Source: Luteibacter aegosomatis (GTDB taxonomy: Bacteria > Pseudomonadota > Gammaproteobacteria > Xanthomonadales > Rhodanobacteraceae). From it: a DNA stretch of 64,000 bases. The DNA is taken from NCBI RefSeq assembly GCF_023078455.1, contig NZ_CP095740.1, positions 2,220,001-2,284,000 of the forward strand. Direction: 5' to 3'. A program made the translations under genes and the position numbers. Position 1 is the first letter of the stretch; every line of letters begins with the position of its first letter. The notes under the pieces are model-generated. The model ran no database searches, had not been told where the DNA came from, and worked only from the letters and a program-made list of their open reading frames with translations. This document shows positions 52,717 to 61,705 of the stretch, piece by piece.

Positions 52717-53907
52717 TCACGCTTGCGATACCGCTACCGTTTCCGAAGCGGCCGTCACGGTCTTACCCGGCTTCCCCAACTCGAAATCCCGATACCGGTT
52801 CGGATTACCCACATGCCCCGCCTCGGCCGCCTTGGCGATGTTGTACATCTCGCGCGCCGTCACGTAGTGCAGCACGTAGCGCTTGCCGTCGTTGTACCGC
52901 GATTCCAGGTACGCGTGCATGTCGTCCACCGGCTGGCCCAGCAGGGTGTCCATGTCGCGCTCCTGGGTGCCATGCGTATGCACCTTCACGAAGACCCACT
53001 CGGGCCGGCCCTCCACGTGGACGCCCGTACGCACCCATTGGTCGACGCGGTCGCGCGTCGGAGGGCAACCGCGGCGCACGTCGGAGTTCTCGATGCGCGG
53101 GATGAGGCCGAAGCGGCGGTTCTTCCAGTTCAGGCCGAGCACGCCCTGGATGATGAGCAGGTCGCCGCTGGGCCGGCCGCCGACGCGCATGCGTACGCCG
53201 GTGTCGTGCGACTTCGGCCGATGCGGATCGTCGGTGGCGTAGTAGATGGCGTTGGACATCCGCGTCTGCGTGTCGCTGGGCGCGGAGGGCAGGGTGAAAT
53301 CGGCGTAGCAGCCCAGTTGGCGCAGCAGCACCAGTTCGTTGTCGATGCCGCACCAGCGGCCGTCGGCACGCGAGTTGTCCAGGCACCAGTTCCCGTGGAT
53401 GAAGGCGAAGCGGAGCTGGCCCGTCTTCGGGTCGCGCGGCAGGGCGTCGTGGCGCTCGTGCAGCAGGCGGTTGAAGCGCTCGATGGTGGCGACGAAGTTC
53501 TCGGGCGTGTCGTTGTCGTGGTGCAGGTGGATCTCGATTTCGCCGTAGCCGTCGGCGCACAGCGCCTGCAGCTTGTCGAGGTGTTCGGGTACGTATTCCT
53601 CTTCCGGGTAGAAGAAGCTGTGCTGCGGCACGTGGCCGTCGGCGTCGCGGTGGCGCGAGGCCATGGCGCGGTACTCGGTGCACCAGCGGTCCACGCGGCG
53701 TCGCTGGGTATCCATGTCCACGCGGCCCCAGTTGGGCTCGAAGTGGTCGACGAAGCAGAACATCACGTGCACCGGCCCGTCCACGCGCGGCGGCGGCTTG
53801 CGGACGAGGTAGTCCCACAGCCAGTACTGCATGTTGCGCGCGCGGATCGCCACCGTCACGGCGACGGCGACCAGCAGGAGGATCACGAGGACGGCGAGGG
53901 CGATCAC
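52717..53907 (-). CDS. Membrane-anchored polysaccharide deacetylase-like protein
   Basis: 396 residues. A GTG at 53907 overlaps the upstream stop (GTGA) and opens a membrane anchor (IALAVLVILLLVAVAVTVAI), so this start is preferred to the ATG at 53961. The body has MFCFVDHFEPNWG, SFFYPEEEYVPEHL and EIEIHLHHDNDTPENF, which recall a diverged NodB-fold deacetylase with a DH..E and HxxHD metal site. No canonical TFDDG is present. It is the last gene of the polysaccharide operon and ends next to the REP pair. Deacetylation of polymer in the periplasm is the best guess. Confidence 0.75.
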   Translation of the reverse strand: MIALAVLVILLLVAVAVTVAIRARNMQYWLWDYLVRKPPPRVDGPVHVMFCFVDHFEPNWGRVDMDTQRRRVDRWCTEYRAMASRHRDADGHVPQHSFFYPEEEYVPEHLDKLQALCADGYGEIEIHLHHDNDTPENFVATIERFNRLLHERHDALPRDPKTGQLRFAFIHGNWCLDNSRADGRWCGIDNELVLLRQLGCYADFTLPSAPSDTQTRMSNAIYYATDDPHRPKSHDTGVRMRVGGRPSGDLLIIQGVLGLNWKNRRFGLIPRIENSDVRRGCPPTRDRVDQWVRTGVHVEGRPEWVFVKVHTHGTQERDMDTLLGQPVDDMHAYLESRYNDGKRYVLHYVTAREMYNIAKAAEAGHVGNPNRYRDFELGKPGKTVTAASETVAVSQA

Positions 53908-55073
53908 GCGGCGGCTCCGGTCGGTACCAGCGTGAGCAGTTGCTCGGCGTTGTTGCGCCACTGCCGCTCGCTGGCGATGTAGGCCCGCGCGGCATCCCCC
54001 ACGCGACGTCGTTCATCGGTCCGGGCAGCCAGCGCCAGCACGCGTTCCACGCAGGCGGCGGCATCGCCGCGCGGGAACAGCCAGCCGGTGTGGCCGTCGG
54101 CGATCACCTCGGCCACCGGTGCGTAATCCGGTGCCACCACCGCCACGCCCATCCCCATGAACTCGAACAGTTTCATCGGAGAGCCGTAGTGGTTGGAATT
54201 CGGCAGGACGGCATAGTCCATGCAGGCGATCCAGCTGGCCACGTCCTCGTGCGGTACGCGACCGGGCAAGAGGACGCGGTCGGCAAGGCCTCGCGCGGCC
54301 ACCAGCTCGCGCACGGCGGGCAGCGTCTTGCCGTCGCCCACGAAGACCAGGGCAAGGTCGGGGGCTTCGGCGAGGCGGTTGGCGATGGCTTCCACGAACG
54401 CGTCCATGCCGTGCCAGTGGGCGAACGCGCCGATGTGGCCACAGACCGTTCGGCCTTCCAGCCCGCGCTGGCGACGAAGTCCCGCGCGATCGAAGCGCGA
54501 GGGATCGAAGCGCGGCAGGTCCACCGCGTTGGGTGACACCACCGACGGGGCGATGTCGCCGTAGGCGGCCAGCGCCTGGTCGCGGAAATAGGTGGAGATG
54601 AAGACCAGGCCCGTCGCGTTGCGCAGGCACCAGCCTTCGATGCGTCGGGCGAGGCCCTTCATGGTCAGCGGGCGCACGCGATCGACCAGCGCCGAGTCGT
54701 TGATTTCCAGCACGATCGGCACGCCGCGACGCTTCGCCAGCCACACGGTGGCGAAGAGAAACAGGGAATAACGCTCGTACACGAGCGATGGCGTGCCCTT
54801 GCGCCAGGCCCTTGTCATGCGCAGCAGGGTGACGAGGTTGTAGAGCAGCTCGAACATCTCGAACACCACGCCGGGCAGGCGGGTGACGAATCCGGCGAGG
54901 CGCCCCGGTTTGCCGCTGCCCCCCGTTTCGTCGTGCTCCTTCTCCGGATCGGCGCCGGGAAAGGACATCACCGACACCGTATGGCCCAGTTCGCGCAACG
55001 CGTTGACGATGCCGCGGATGTGCACGCCTTCCACGTGCCGGCCGCGCGTGCGGTGGTGATAGAGGATATTCAT
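53904..55073 (-). CDS. GT4-family glycosyltransferase
   Basis: 389 residues from the ATG at 55073, which overlaps the upstream stop. The start MNILYHHRTRGRHVEGVHIRGI and LVYERYSLFLFATVWLAKR belong to the N-terminal GT-B lobe. CGHIGAFAHWHGMDAF, LVFVGDGKTLPAVREL, VLPNSNHYGSPMKLFEFMGMGVAVVAPDYAPVAEVI and EDGxTGWLF-like DGHTGWLF are the donor-binding lobe of GT4 enzymes. It transfers a sugar from a nucleotide donor with retention. Cytosolic; likely peripheral to the membrane. Confidence 0.88.
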   Translation of the reverse strand: MNILYHHRTRGRHVEGVHIRGIVNALRELGHTVSVMSFPGADPEKEHDETGGSGKPGRLAGFVTRLPGVVFEMFELLYNLVTLLRMTRAWRKGTPSLVYERYSLFLFATVWLAKRRGVPIVLEINDSALVDRVRPLTMKGLARRIEGWCLRNATGLVFISTYFRDQALAAYGDIAPSVVSPNAVDLPRFDPSRFDRAGLRRQRGLEGRTVCGHIGAFAHWHGMDAFVEAIANRLAEAPDLALVFVGDGKTLPAVRELVAARGLADRVLLPGRVPHEDVASWIACMDYAVLPNSNHYGSPMKLFEFMGMGVAVVAPDYAPVAEVIADGHTGWLFPRGDAAACVERVLALAARTDERRRVGDAARAYIASERQWRNNAEQLLTLVPTGAAA

Positions 55074-55708
55074 GGCGAGGTGCCCGAAAGCGCGGCGAAG
55101 CGAAGGCCGCGCGCGTGCCACTCGGGCAGCACGGTATCGAGGGCCCGGGCGGCCTTGTGGCTGTCGTCGTGCATCAGCACGATGTCACCCGGCGCGGGCG
55201 GATCGTCGAGCAGGCGCGAGACCAGGGATTCGACGGGATGGTCCTGGTAGTCGAGGCTGTCGTACGACCAGTACACCAGGTTGCGCTTGTGCCTGGCGAA
55301 GTGGATCAGCAACTGCGCGCCGACGTAGCCGCTGGGCGGCCGCATGCGGTGGTGCGGACGGTCGTCGAAGCGGCGCAGCAGGGCATCGGTGCGGTAGACC
55401 TCGTCGAGCTGCTTGGCGATGTCCATGTTGGAGAACGACCAGTGGCTGTACGAGTGGTTGCCCACCATGTGCCCCTCGGCCACGATGCGCTCCACGATCT
55501 CCGGGTGCGCTTCGATCTTCTCGCCCACGAGGAAGAAGCTGGCCTTCACGCCGTGCCGGGCCAGCACGTCGAGCAGTTCGGGCGTGTGTTCCGGTTCGGG
55601 GCCGTCGTCGAAGGTGAGGTAACACAGGGCACTGTCGCGCGTGCGGGTGATCACCAGCGTGTCGGGCAGCAGGGCCAGGAGGTCTTGTTTTTTCGGTTTG
55701 CGGATCAT
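55070..55708 (-). CDS. Polysaccharide deacetylase (NodB homology domain)
   Basis: 212 residues, all of it the NodB domain. YLTFDDGPEPEHTPELLDVL holds the catalytic and metal Asp, HMVGNHSYSHWSF the two metal His (HSxxH), and MRPPSGYVG the Arg of the RxPxG motif; DIVLMHDDS has the last catalytic His. It lacks a signal peptide, so it may act in the cytoplasm, possibly on a lipid-linked or activated sugar. The stop overlaps the next gene (ATGA) and the start overlaps the previous one. Confidence 0.9.
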   Translation of the reverse strand: MIRKPKKQDLLALLPDTLVITRTRDSALCYLTFDDGPEPEHTPELLDVLARHGVKASFFLVGEKIEAHPEIVERIVAEGHMVGNHSYSHWSFSNMDIAKQLDEVYRTDALLRRFDDRPHHRMRPPSGYVGAQLLIHFARHKRNLVYWSYDSLDYQDHPVESLVSRLLDDPPAPGDIVLMHDDSHKAARALDTVLPEWHARGLRFAALSGTSP

Positions 55709-56877
55709 GCCTTGGCACCCAGGTGGAGCGGTTCACCCGCGGCGACGCGCGCGAGCACACGCTCCAGGCGGTCGATATTGTCGTCCCAGCGGAAGCCGGC
55801 GGCATGTGCCGCGATGGCCTGCGCATCGACATGGCGTTCGAGGGCTTCGACCAGCGCCGTGCCCAGTTCGTGCGGCTGGTGCGGCGGTACGAGGATGCCC
55901 GCGTACGAGGGCACCACTTCGGGAATGCCGCCCACGGTGGTGGCCACCACCGGCGTGCCGCAAGCCATGGCCTCGAGCACCACGTTGGGTACGCCTTCGT
56001 TGTGGCTGGGCAGGCATAGCACGTCGGCGGCACGGAACCAGTCGACCAGGCCGGCGTGATCGGTCGCCCCGGCGAAGCGCACGGCGGTGGCGCAGCAGAA
56101 ACCGCTGGCGAGGCTTTCCAGGCTCGCGCGGTCGGGACCGTCGCCGACGAACACCAGGCGAGCGTCGTGGTGCCGCTCGGCGAAGACCGGGAACGCCTTC
56201 ACCAGGTCGTGGCAACCCTTGCTCAGCTTGAGGTTGCCCGCGTAGAGCACCACCGGCACCTCGGGCGGCAGGCCGAGCTTCCTGCGCGCCTCGATGCGGT
56301 CGCCGGGATGGAACAGCCGCGTGTCCACGCCGTTGTAGAGGGTTTCCACCTTGGCCTCGGGCGCGCCCAGCGCCACGGCCTTGGCGGCCAGGGCCTTGCT
56401 CACCGCGAGCACGGCGCCCGCGCCGCGAAGCGCCTGGCGGATCTGCGGACGCCGCAGCCGTGCCTCGGCCTGCACGTTGAGGTCGCTGCCGTGCACCTTC
56501 ACCACGTAGGGAATGCCGAGCAGGCGCGCGATCCAGCCCGCCGCCACGGCATCGGGAAAGGCCCAGCTGGCGAGCAGCACGTCGTAATGCGCCGCGCGCA
56601 GGGCGCGCCCGTGCTGCCACATCACGCACAGAAAGAAGCACAGGGCGTTGAGGAAACGGCCGACGCCGGGTGGGTGGTAGAAGGTGAAGCATTCGGTGAC
56701 CACGCCGGGCACCGTCGCATCGCCCTTGCGTTCGCCCATGCGCTCTCGGAAATCCACCGCCGCCAGCACGTGCACGTCGTGGCGCTGGGCCAGCCGCTGG
56801 AACTGCTGGCGGTTGAACGCGCCACGGCGCGGATCCCACGGCGTGGGAAAGAGGTTGGTGACGGCGAGCACCTTCAT
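55705..56877 (-). CDS. GT4-family glycosyltransferase
   Basis: 390 residues from ATG 56877, overlapping the upstream stop. MKVLAVTNLFPTPWDPRRGAF and VVKVHGSDLNV mark the N-terminal lobe. ETLYNGVDTRLFHPGDR, VVLYAGNLKLSKGCHDLVKAF, LVFVGDGPDRASLESLA and LPSHNEGVPNVVLEAMACGTPVVATTVGGIPEVV are characteristic of GT4 donor-binding. The last segment has the EX7E-type pair seen in this family. It extends the polymer repeating unit from a nucleotide sugar. The spread of three GT4 genes in this operon suggests at least three added residues. Confidence 0.9.
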   Translation of the reverse strand: MKVLAVTNLFPTPWDPRRGAFNRQQFQRLAQRHDVHVLAAVDFRERMGERKGDATVPGVVTECFTFYHPPGVGRFLNALCFFLCVMWQHGRALRAAHYDVLLASWAFPDAVAAGWIARLLGIPYVVKVHGSDLNVQAEARLRRPQIRQALRGAGAVLAVSKALAAKAVALGAPEAKVETLYNGVDTRLFHPGDRIEARRKLGLPPEVPVVLYAGNLKLSKGCHDLVKAFPVFAERHHDARLVFVGDGPDRASLESLASGFCCATAVRFAGATDHAGLVDWFRAADVLCLPSHNEGVPNVVLEAMACGTPVVATTVGGIPEVVPSYAGILVPPHQPHELGTALVEALERHVDAQAIAAHAAGFRWDDNIDRLERVLARVAAGEPLHLGAKA

Positions 56878-57992
56878 GGGCTGGTCTCCACGCCGCCGAA
56901 GTAGAGCTGGCCGTAACGCGCGGCCATCACGTCGAGCGAACCGTGGGTCTCGACCCAGGCCCGCGCGGCACGGCCCAGGCCGGAGGCCTGTTGCGAGCCG
57001 TGCAGCATGTCGAGCATCGCCTCGGCCAGCAGGGTCGGGTCGGAGGGCGGCACGATGCGTCCGGTGCGGCGGTCGCGCACGATCTCCGCGTTGCCGCCCA
57101 CGTCGGTGGCGACGATGGGCAGGCCGGTGGCGCAGGCCTCGAGCAGGGCCATCGAATAGCCCTCGGTCACCGACGAGAGCACGAACAGGTCCATGCCCTG
57201 CAACAGCTCCCGCACGTCGTTGCGGTCGCCGAGGAAATGCACGCTGCCCGCCACGCCCTCGTCGAAGGCGCAGGCGCGCAACGTATCGCGCAGCTCGCCG
57301 TCGCCGACGATCACCAGGGCCGTGTCGTGATGGTTGCGCCGTACGATGCGGAACGCCCGGATCAGGCTGGCGTGATCCTTGGCCCAGTTCAATCGTCCCA
57401 CCGTGCCCAGGATGCGCGTGCCGACCGGCACGTTGATCATCCGGGCCAGGCGCTCGTGCATGGTATCGGAGGCCAGTTCGAAGTGGTCGAGCGCGATGCC
57501 GTTGGGCACCACGCAGGTCTTGTTCGCGGGCGCGATGCCGCGACGGATGGCGTCCTCGCGTGCCGCCTCGCATACGGCGACCACGGCGTCGGTGGCGCGC
57601 ATGGCCCGGCGGAACAGCCACTCGCGGCGGCCCGGCCGGCGCGCCGCGCCCATCCCGTGGCGGGTGTTCACCACCTGACGGATGCCCATGCCGGCGCTCG
57701 CCAGCACCGCCTGGTAATGGGCCACGGCATTGTGCGTATGGAGCACCTCCGTGCGATGGTCGAGCAGGTGCGCACGGGCGCGGCCCAGCGCGCGAAGGTC
57801 GAGGCCGTCGCGCTTGCCGCAGGCGTGCACGGGGATGCCGAGCGCGTCGAGTTCGCTCGCCAGCGTGCCGCGCTCGTAGAGGCAGACCACCTGGACCGCG
57901 TCGCCCTGGGCATGCTGGGTTTTCACCAGGTCGAGCACCATGCGCTCGAGGCCACCGCGATTGAGGTTCTCCACGAAGTGGGTGATGTTCAC
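56874..57992 (-). CDS. GT4-family glycosyltransferase
   Basis: 372 residues. The GTG start at 57992 overlaps the upstream stop (GTGA); no ATG precedes it in frame without invading the ligase gene. MNITHFVENLNRGGLERMVLDLV is a GT4 acceptor-lobe start. TCVVPNGIALDHFELA, ILGTVGRLNWAKDHASLIRAF, LVIVGDGELRDTLRA and SSVTEGYSMALLEACATGLPIVATDVGGNAEIV are donor-lobe motifs. It stops four bases into the next glycosyltransferase gene. Confidence 0.9.
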   Translation of the reverse strand: MNITHFVENLNRGGLERMVLDLVKTQHAQGDAVQVVCLYERGTLASELDALGIPVHACGKRDGLDLRALGRARAHLLDHRTEVLHTHNAVAHYQAVLASAGMGIRQVVNTRHGMGAARRPGRREWLFRRAMRATDAVVAVCEAAREDAIRRGIAPANKTCVVPNGIALDHFELASDTMHERLARMINVPVGTRILGTVGRLNWAKDHASLIRAFRIVRRNHHDTALVIVGDGELRDTLRACAFDEGVAGSVHFLGDRNDVRELLQGMDLFVLSSVTEGYSMALLEACATGLPIVATDVGGNAEIVRDRRTGRIVPPSDPTLLAEAMLDMLHGSQQASGLGRAARAWVETHGSLDVMAARYGQLYFGGVETSP

Positions 57993-59344
57993 GGGGCCAG
58001 CTCCGAAACGGTCACGCGCAGCTTGCCGCTGCGGGTCAGGGGAATGTCGTCGACGAAGTGGCAGTGCAGTTGCGCGCTGTCGCCGAGCACGCGCGATACC
58101 TCGCGGCGGATGTAATCGAGCGAGGCGTCGTCGAATTCGCGGCCGCGGACGATGGAGAGGTCGAGCCGGTCGAGCTGACGTTGCACGAGCTGGAAACGGG
58201 TCAGCCCCGGTACGTCCTTGAGCATGTGCGGGAAGAATTCGCCCGGCAGGATGTGGCCGTCCGGCGTGCGGATGGCGTCGAGCTTGCGCCCGTCCACCGA
58301 GGCCAGCATCGGCAGCCCGCGGCCGCACTGACACGGCCGGGCACGCTGCGTGGCCATGTCGCCGTTGACGTAGCGGATGAAGGGCATGCCGTGGTTGAAC
58401 AGGTCGGTGATCGCCACCTCGCCGCTGCCGTCGCGCGAGGGCATGCCGTCGGCACCGAGGGTTTCGACGATCAGGTGATCGGCGTTCACGTGCAGGCCGT
58501 CCCGGTGCTCGCATTCGGAGGCGATCAGCATGAACTCGCGGCAGCCGTAGGTATTGAAGGCGGGCGCGCCGAAAGCCCGCTCGATGAGCTCTCGCTGGAA
58601 CGGATGCAGGGCCTCGGCGGCACCGATGATCGACACGGGTTTCGCCACGCGCCGCCCGGTGGCGATGAGCCATTCGGACAGCCGTACCAGCGGGCCCACG
58701 TAGCCCACGATCACTTCGGGGCGGTAGGCGTCGATGGCGTCGGCGTAGTCGGCCATGTTCGACTCGCTCATGGGAAAGCTGTCGAGCAGCTTGCGGCCGA
58801 ACACGGCGTTGTAGGCGCGGTCTTTCCACTTGTGCGAGAGGCTCTGCTCGCCGACCGGTCCGCCCCACAGGAACAGCGTGCGCCGTCCCATGCGCGAGCC
58901 GGCCCAGCCGTAGCCGCGCCACATCACCGCCACGCGGCGGTCGTTGCTTTCGCGGGTGAAGCCGAAGCGCAGCGGTTCGCCGGTGGACCCCCCGGTGGCC
59001 TTGTAGCCGAGCGAATCCTTCAGCGACACCGCTTTCATGTCGTCGAAGTTCTCGCGGATGTCGGCCTTGGTCAGCACCGGCAGGAGCGCGATGTCCGCGG
59101 GCTTGCGGATGTCGAGGGGGGTGATGCCCAACGCGTCCCAGCGGCGCCGGTAGTAGGGCACCTCGCGATAGCACCAGTGGACGAGGCGGCGCAGCCGCTC
59201 GAACTGAAGGGCGGCGAGGTCGTCCGCGGCCAGCCATTGGTCGCGTTCGTAGCGGCGCATGTGGCGCGGCGTGTCGCGACGGCGAAGCCCGCCTTCGTAG
59301 GCGGGCCAGATCACGTGGCGCAGGGCGGAAGCGTAGAAGCTCAT
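57989..59344 (-). CDS. CapK/PaaK-like AMP-forming ligase (phenylacetate-CoA ligase family)
   Basis: 451 residues from ATG 59344. YKATGGSTGEPLRFGF is the phosphate-binding loop of adenylate-forming enzymes, FNTYGCREFMLIASECE the YGxxE region, and GEVAITDLFNHGMPFIRYVNGD the hinge before the C-terminal domain; LTRSGKLRVTV near the end carries the catalytic Lys. CapK-like members are frequent in capsule and exopolysaccharide loci, where they probably activate an acid for attachment to sugar. A single base separates it from the upstream gene. With the NRPS-like protein it suggests acyl or aminoacyl decoration. Confidence 0.88.
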   Translation of the reverse strand: MSFYASALRHVIWPAYEGGLRRRDTPRHMRRYERDQWLAADDLAALQFERLRRLVHWCYREVPYYRRRWDALGITPLDIRKPADIALLPVLTKADIRENFDDMKAVSLKDSLGYKATGGSTGEPLRFGFTRESNDRRVAVMWRGYGWAGSRMGRRTLFLWGGPVGEQSLSHKWKDRAYNAVFGRKLLDSFPMSESNMADYADAIDAYRPEVIVGYVGPLVRLSEWLIATGRRVAKPVSIIGAAEALHPFQRELIERAFGAPAFNTYGCREFMLIASECEHRDGLHVNADHLIVETLGADGMPSRDGSGEVAITDLFNHGMPFIRYVNGDMATQRARPCQCGRGLPMLASVDGRKLDAIRTPDGHILPGEFFPHMLKDVPGLTRFQLVQRQLDRLDLSIVRGREFDDASLDYIRREVSRVLGDSAQLHCHFVDDIPLTRSGKLRVTVSELAP

Positions 59345-59345
59345 G

Positions 59346-60608
59346 TCAGGTGGTCCGTAGCAGCACGGCGACGAGGACGAAGATGAAGGCCACGCCGCCG
59401 GCCCCGAGGGGTACCCAACGCCAGCCCTGGTTGGCCAGGCGGAAGCGCGGAAGCTCGGGCCAACGGCGGCGCGCACCCACGTAATAGCCGGCGACCATCG
59501 CGGCGATGAGGTAGAGCACCACCATGTAGCTGCGGCTGAGGAAGAACGCGGCGGCGAACAGGCCGCACAGCGAGAGCAGCAGGGTGAGCGCCATCTGCCG
59601 TTCGGCCACCCATTCGGCCGCCTTCGCGGCATCCTGGGTCTCCGCCGGGCGATGGCGTACCACCGTGAGCATCATCCAGAAGCCGTAGCCGACGAAGGCC
59701 AGCCAGAGCACGAAGCCGGCGAAGCCGGTTTCCGCCAGCACGAGCACGAAGGAGTTGTGCGCGGTGAGTTCGTTGTATTCGGTGAAGTTGCCCGCGCCCA
59801 CGCCGAACAGCGGATTGTCGCGAAACATTTCCAGGCCGGCGTACCAGGCGTCGACGCGACCGGCCGCGGATTCCTCCCCGGCGTCGAGTTCGTCCATGCG
59901 GGAGGACACGAGCTTGAGCGCCACCAGGCCCAGCACGCCGAGCGTGCCGGCCACCATCATGCCGCGGCGATACCAGAGGTAGCAGCCGGCCACCACCAGC
60001 ACGGCGAGCATCGCGCCGCGCGAGTTGGTGAGGTAGGTGCCGTAGAGCAGCAACGCGGCGCAGCCCAGCCAGAACACGCGGGCAAACCCGCGACCCGGAC
60101 GGCCCAGGAACACCGCCATGGGCAGGGTGGCGGCGAAGAGCAGGCCCAGGTCGTTGGGATCGTTGAAGATGCCCACGTACTGGATGCGGTTTCCCTCGCC
60201 GATGGGGATACCCGTCCAACCCACGCCCGTCTTCGCCTGCTGCACGCCGTGCAGGGCGAGGATCGCGGCGCAGACGACGAACACCGCCATGGCCGTGCTT
60301 ACCCGGCGCTGCGTGGTGCAGGCCGCGCCGAAGACGAAGAAGGCGATCACCACGGGTCCGAAACGGGCCAGTTCGTCGATGGCGCCGCCGCTCCAGCCGT
60401 TGGTGACCTGCGAGATCATCAGGATCAGCAGGAACGCGGGCAGGATCACGAATTGCGGCGCTTCGAACGTCTTGGCGTTCGAGAACATCCAGGCGCCGAA
60501 GGCGAGCAGCAGCACCACCGGCAGGATCGGCACGAGGTCGAGCCCCGGCACGTAATCCTGCGGCCGGATGATCGTCAGCACCACGTAGACGAGGATCAGG
60601 GGGAACAT
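59346..60608 (-). CDS. O-antigen ligase/polymerase-like (Wzy/WaaL) membrane protein
   Basis: 420 residues with about eleven hydrophobic helices, starting MFPLILVYVVLTIIRPQDYVPGL. The conserved periplasmic loop is near GRVDAWYAGLEMFRDNPLFGVGAGNF, followed by TAHNSFVLVLAETG, in which His is the conserved catalytic residue of Wzy_C proteins. Such enzymes polymerise lipid-linked repeat units or ligate chains in the periplasm. The start overlaps the upstream deacetylase gene by 13 bases. Ligase against polymerase cannot be decided from sequence. Confidence 0.85.
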   Translation of the reverse strand: MFPLILVYVVLTIIRPQDYVPGLDLVPILPVVLLLAFGAWMFSNAKTFEAPQFVILPAFLLILMISQVTNGWSGGAIDELARFGPVVIAFFVFGAACTTQRRVSTAMAVFVVCAAILALHGVQQAKTGVGWTGIPIGEGNRIQYVGIFNDPNDLGLLFAATLPMAVFLGRPGRGFARVFWLGCAALLLYGTYLTNSRGAMLAVLVVAGCYLWYRRGMMVAGTLGVLGLVALKLVSSRMDELDAGEESAAGRVDAWYAGLEMFRDNPLFGVGAGNFTEYNELTAHNSFVLVLAETGFAGFVLWLAFVGYGFWMMLTVVRHRPAETQDAAKAAEWVAERQMALTLLLSLCGLFAAAFFLSRSYMVVLYLIAAMVAGYYVGARRRWPELPRFRLANQGWRWVPLGAGGVAFIFVLVAVLLRTT

Positions 60609-61705
60609 GGCTGTTCCCTGGGCCCCTGTACCTCGTGGGCGACGGTGGGGTAGCTCATCAGCTGCGGCAGCGCGAGCATGGCCGCGAACCAGCCCGGGCC
60701 CATGTTGCTTTCCACGGGCAGCCGGTACAGCGAATAGCGGTTCTCCGAAGGCTCGGGGTTGGTGCCGCAGACGTAGCTGCAGGCGAGCTGGAAACCCGCC
60801 TTGCGCGTGGCGGAGACCACGGCGTCGTTGTACGCGCGGTCGCCGCCCACCGGGTACGACATGAGCAGGGCCGGGTTGGTCAGCTCGCGGTCGAGCGCGG
60901 CCTTCGATTCGCGCACCTCGCGCTCCATCTCGTCGATCGGCAGGCGCGCGAGCATGCGGTGATGCACGCCGTGCGAGCCGAATTCCAGGCCGGCCGCTTC
61001 CATTTCGCGCGCCTGGTCCCAGGTCATCGGGCGGCAGTCCTGCGGCCGGGCGTTGGCCGAGGGCATGTTCCATTCCGTTTCCAGCCGTTCGGTCATGGCG
61101 GCCTGGCCGAGCGCGTCGAGCCACTTCATGCGCAGCAGTACGTTGCCCGCGATGCGACGGCGCAGCGCGCGCTCGCGCGGTATCGCGACGTCGATGCCCA
61201 GTTCCGGCAGCACCAGGCGCGGCCGGTCGGTCATCAGGATCATGTGCACCAACCAGTCGTACGCATACGGCTTGCCCGTGTCGATGTGCCCGGTCGATAC
61301 GAAGAACGTCGCGGGCACCTTCAGTTCGTCGAGGATGGGGGCGGCGATGCGGTAGTTGTCGTCGTAGCCGTCGTCGAAGGTCACGGCCACGGTGTCCGGC
61401 GGCAGCGCTTCGCCCGCATCCAGCGCGGCCACGACGTCGGTGAGGCGCATCGGGCGGAAGTAGCGCTTGATCCGGCGCATCTGTTCGCGGAATTCCTCCG
61501 GCGGCGTGCTGATGAGTTCCAGGTCGAACTCGTAGGTATCCGGATCGGGCAGCGGCATCACGCGGTGGTAGGCGAGGATGCGCAGGTCACGCTGCCACCA
61601 GGCGCGGACGCGCTGCAACGAATAAAGGAGGCCACTGCTGTAGCACAGCTGGCCCAGACGGCCACGGATACCGGGAGCGCCTCGTTGGTTCATGGAAGTC
61701 ACCAT
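60596..61705 (-). CDS. Polysaccharide deacetylase family protein
   Basis: 369 residues. LRILAYHRVM opens a NodB-like fold, TVAVTFDDGYDDNYRIAAPIL carries the catalytic Asp pair, and FGSHGVHHRML the metal His residues; MSYPVGGDRAYND is in the RxPxG position. A 60-residue insertion between these motifs is unlike the smaller NodB gene at 55070. Start codons ATG 61705 and GTG 61702 both overlap the upstream stop; I give the ATG. It probably removes acetyl groups from the polymer or its precursor. Confidence 0.85.
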   Translation of the reverse strand: MVTSMNQRGAPGIRGRLGQLCYSSGLLYSLQRVRAWWQRDLRILAYHRVMPLPDPDTYEFDLELISTPPEEFREQMRRIKRYFRPMRLTDVVAALDAGEALPPDTVAVTFDDGYDDNYRIAAPILDELKVPATFFVSTGHIDTGKPYAYDWLVHMILMTDRPRLVLPELGIDVAIPRERALRRRIAGNVLLRMKWLDALGQAAMTERLETEWNMPSANARPQDCRPMTWDQAREMEAAGLEFGSHGVHHRMLARLPIDEMEREVRESKAALDRELTNPALLMSYPVGGDRAYNDAVVSATRKAGFQLACSYVCGTNPEPSENRYSLYRLPVESNMGPGWFAAMLALPQLMSYPTVAHEVQGPREQPCSP

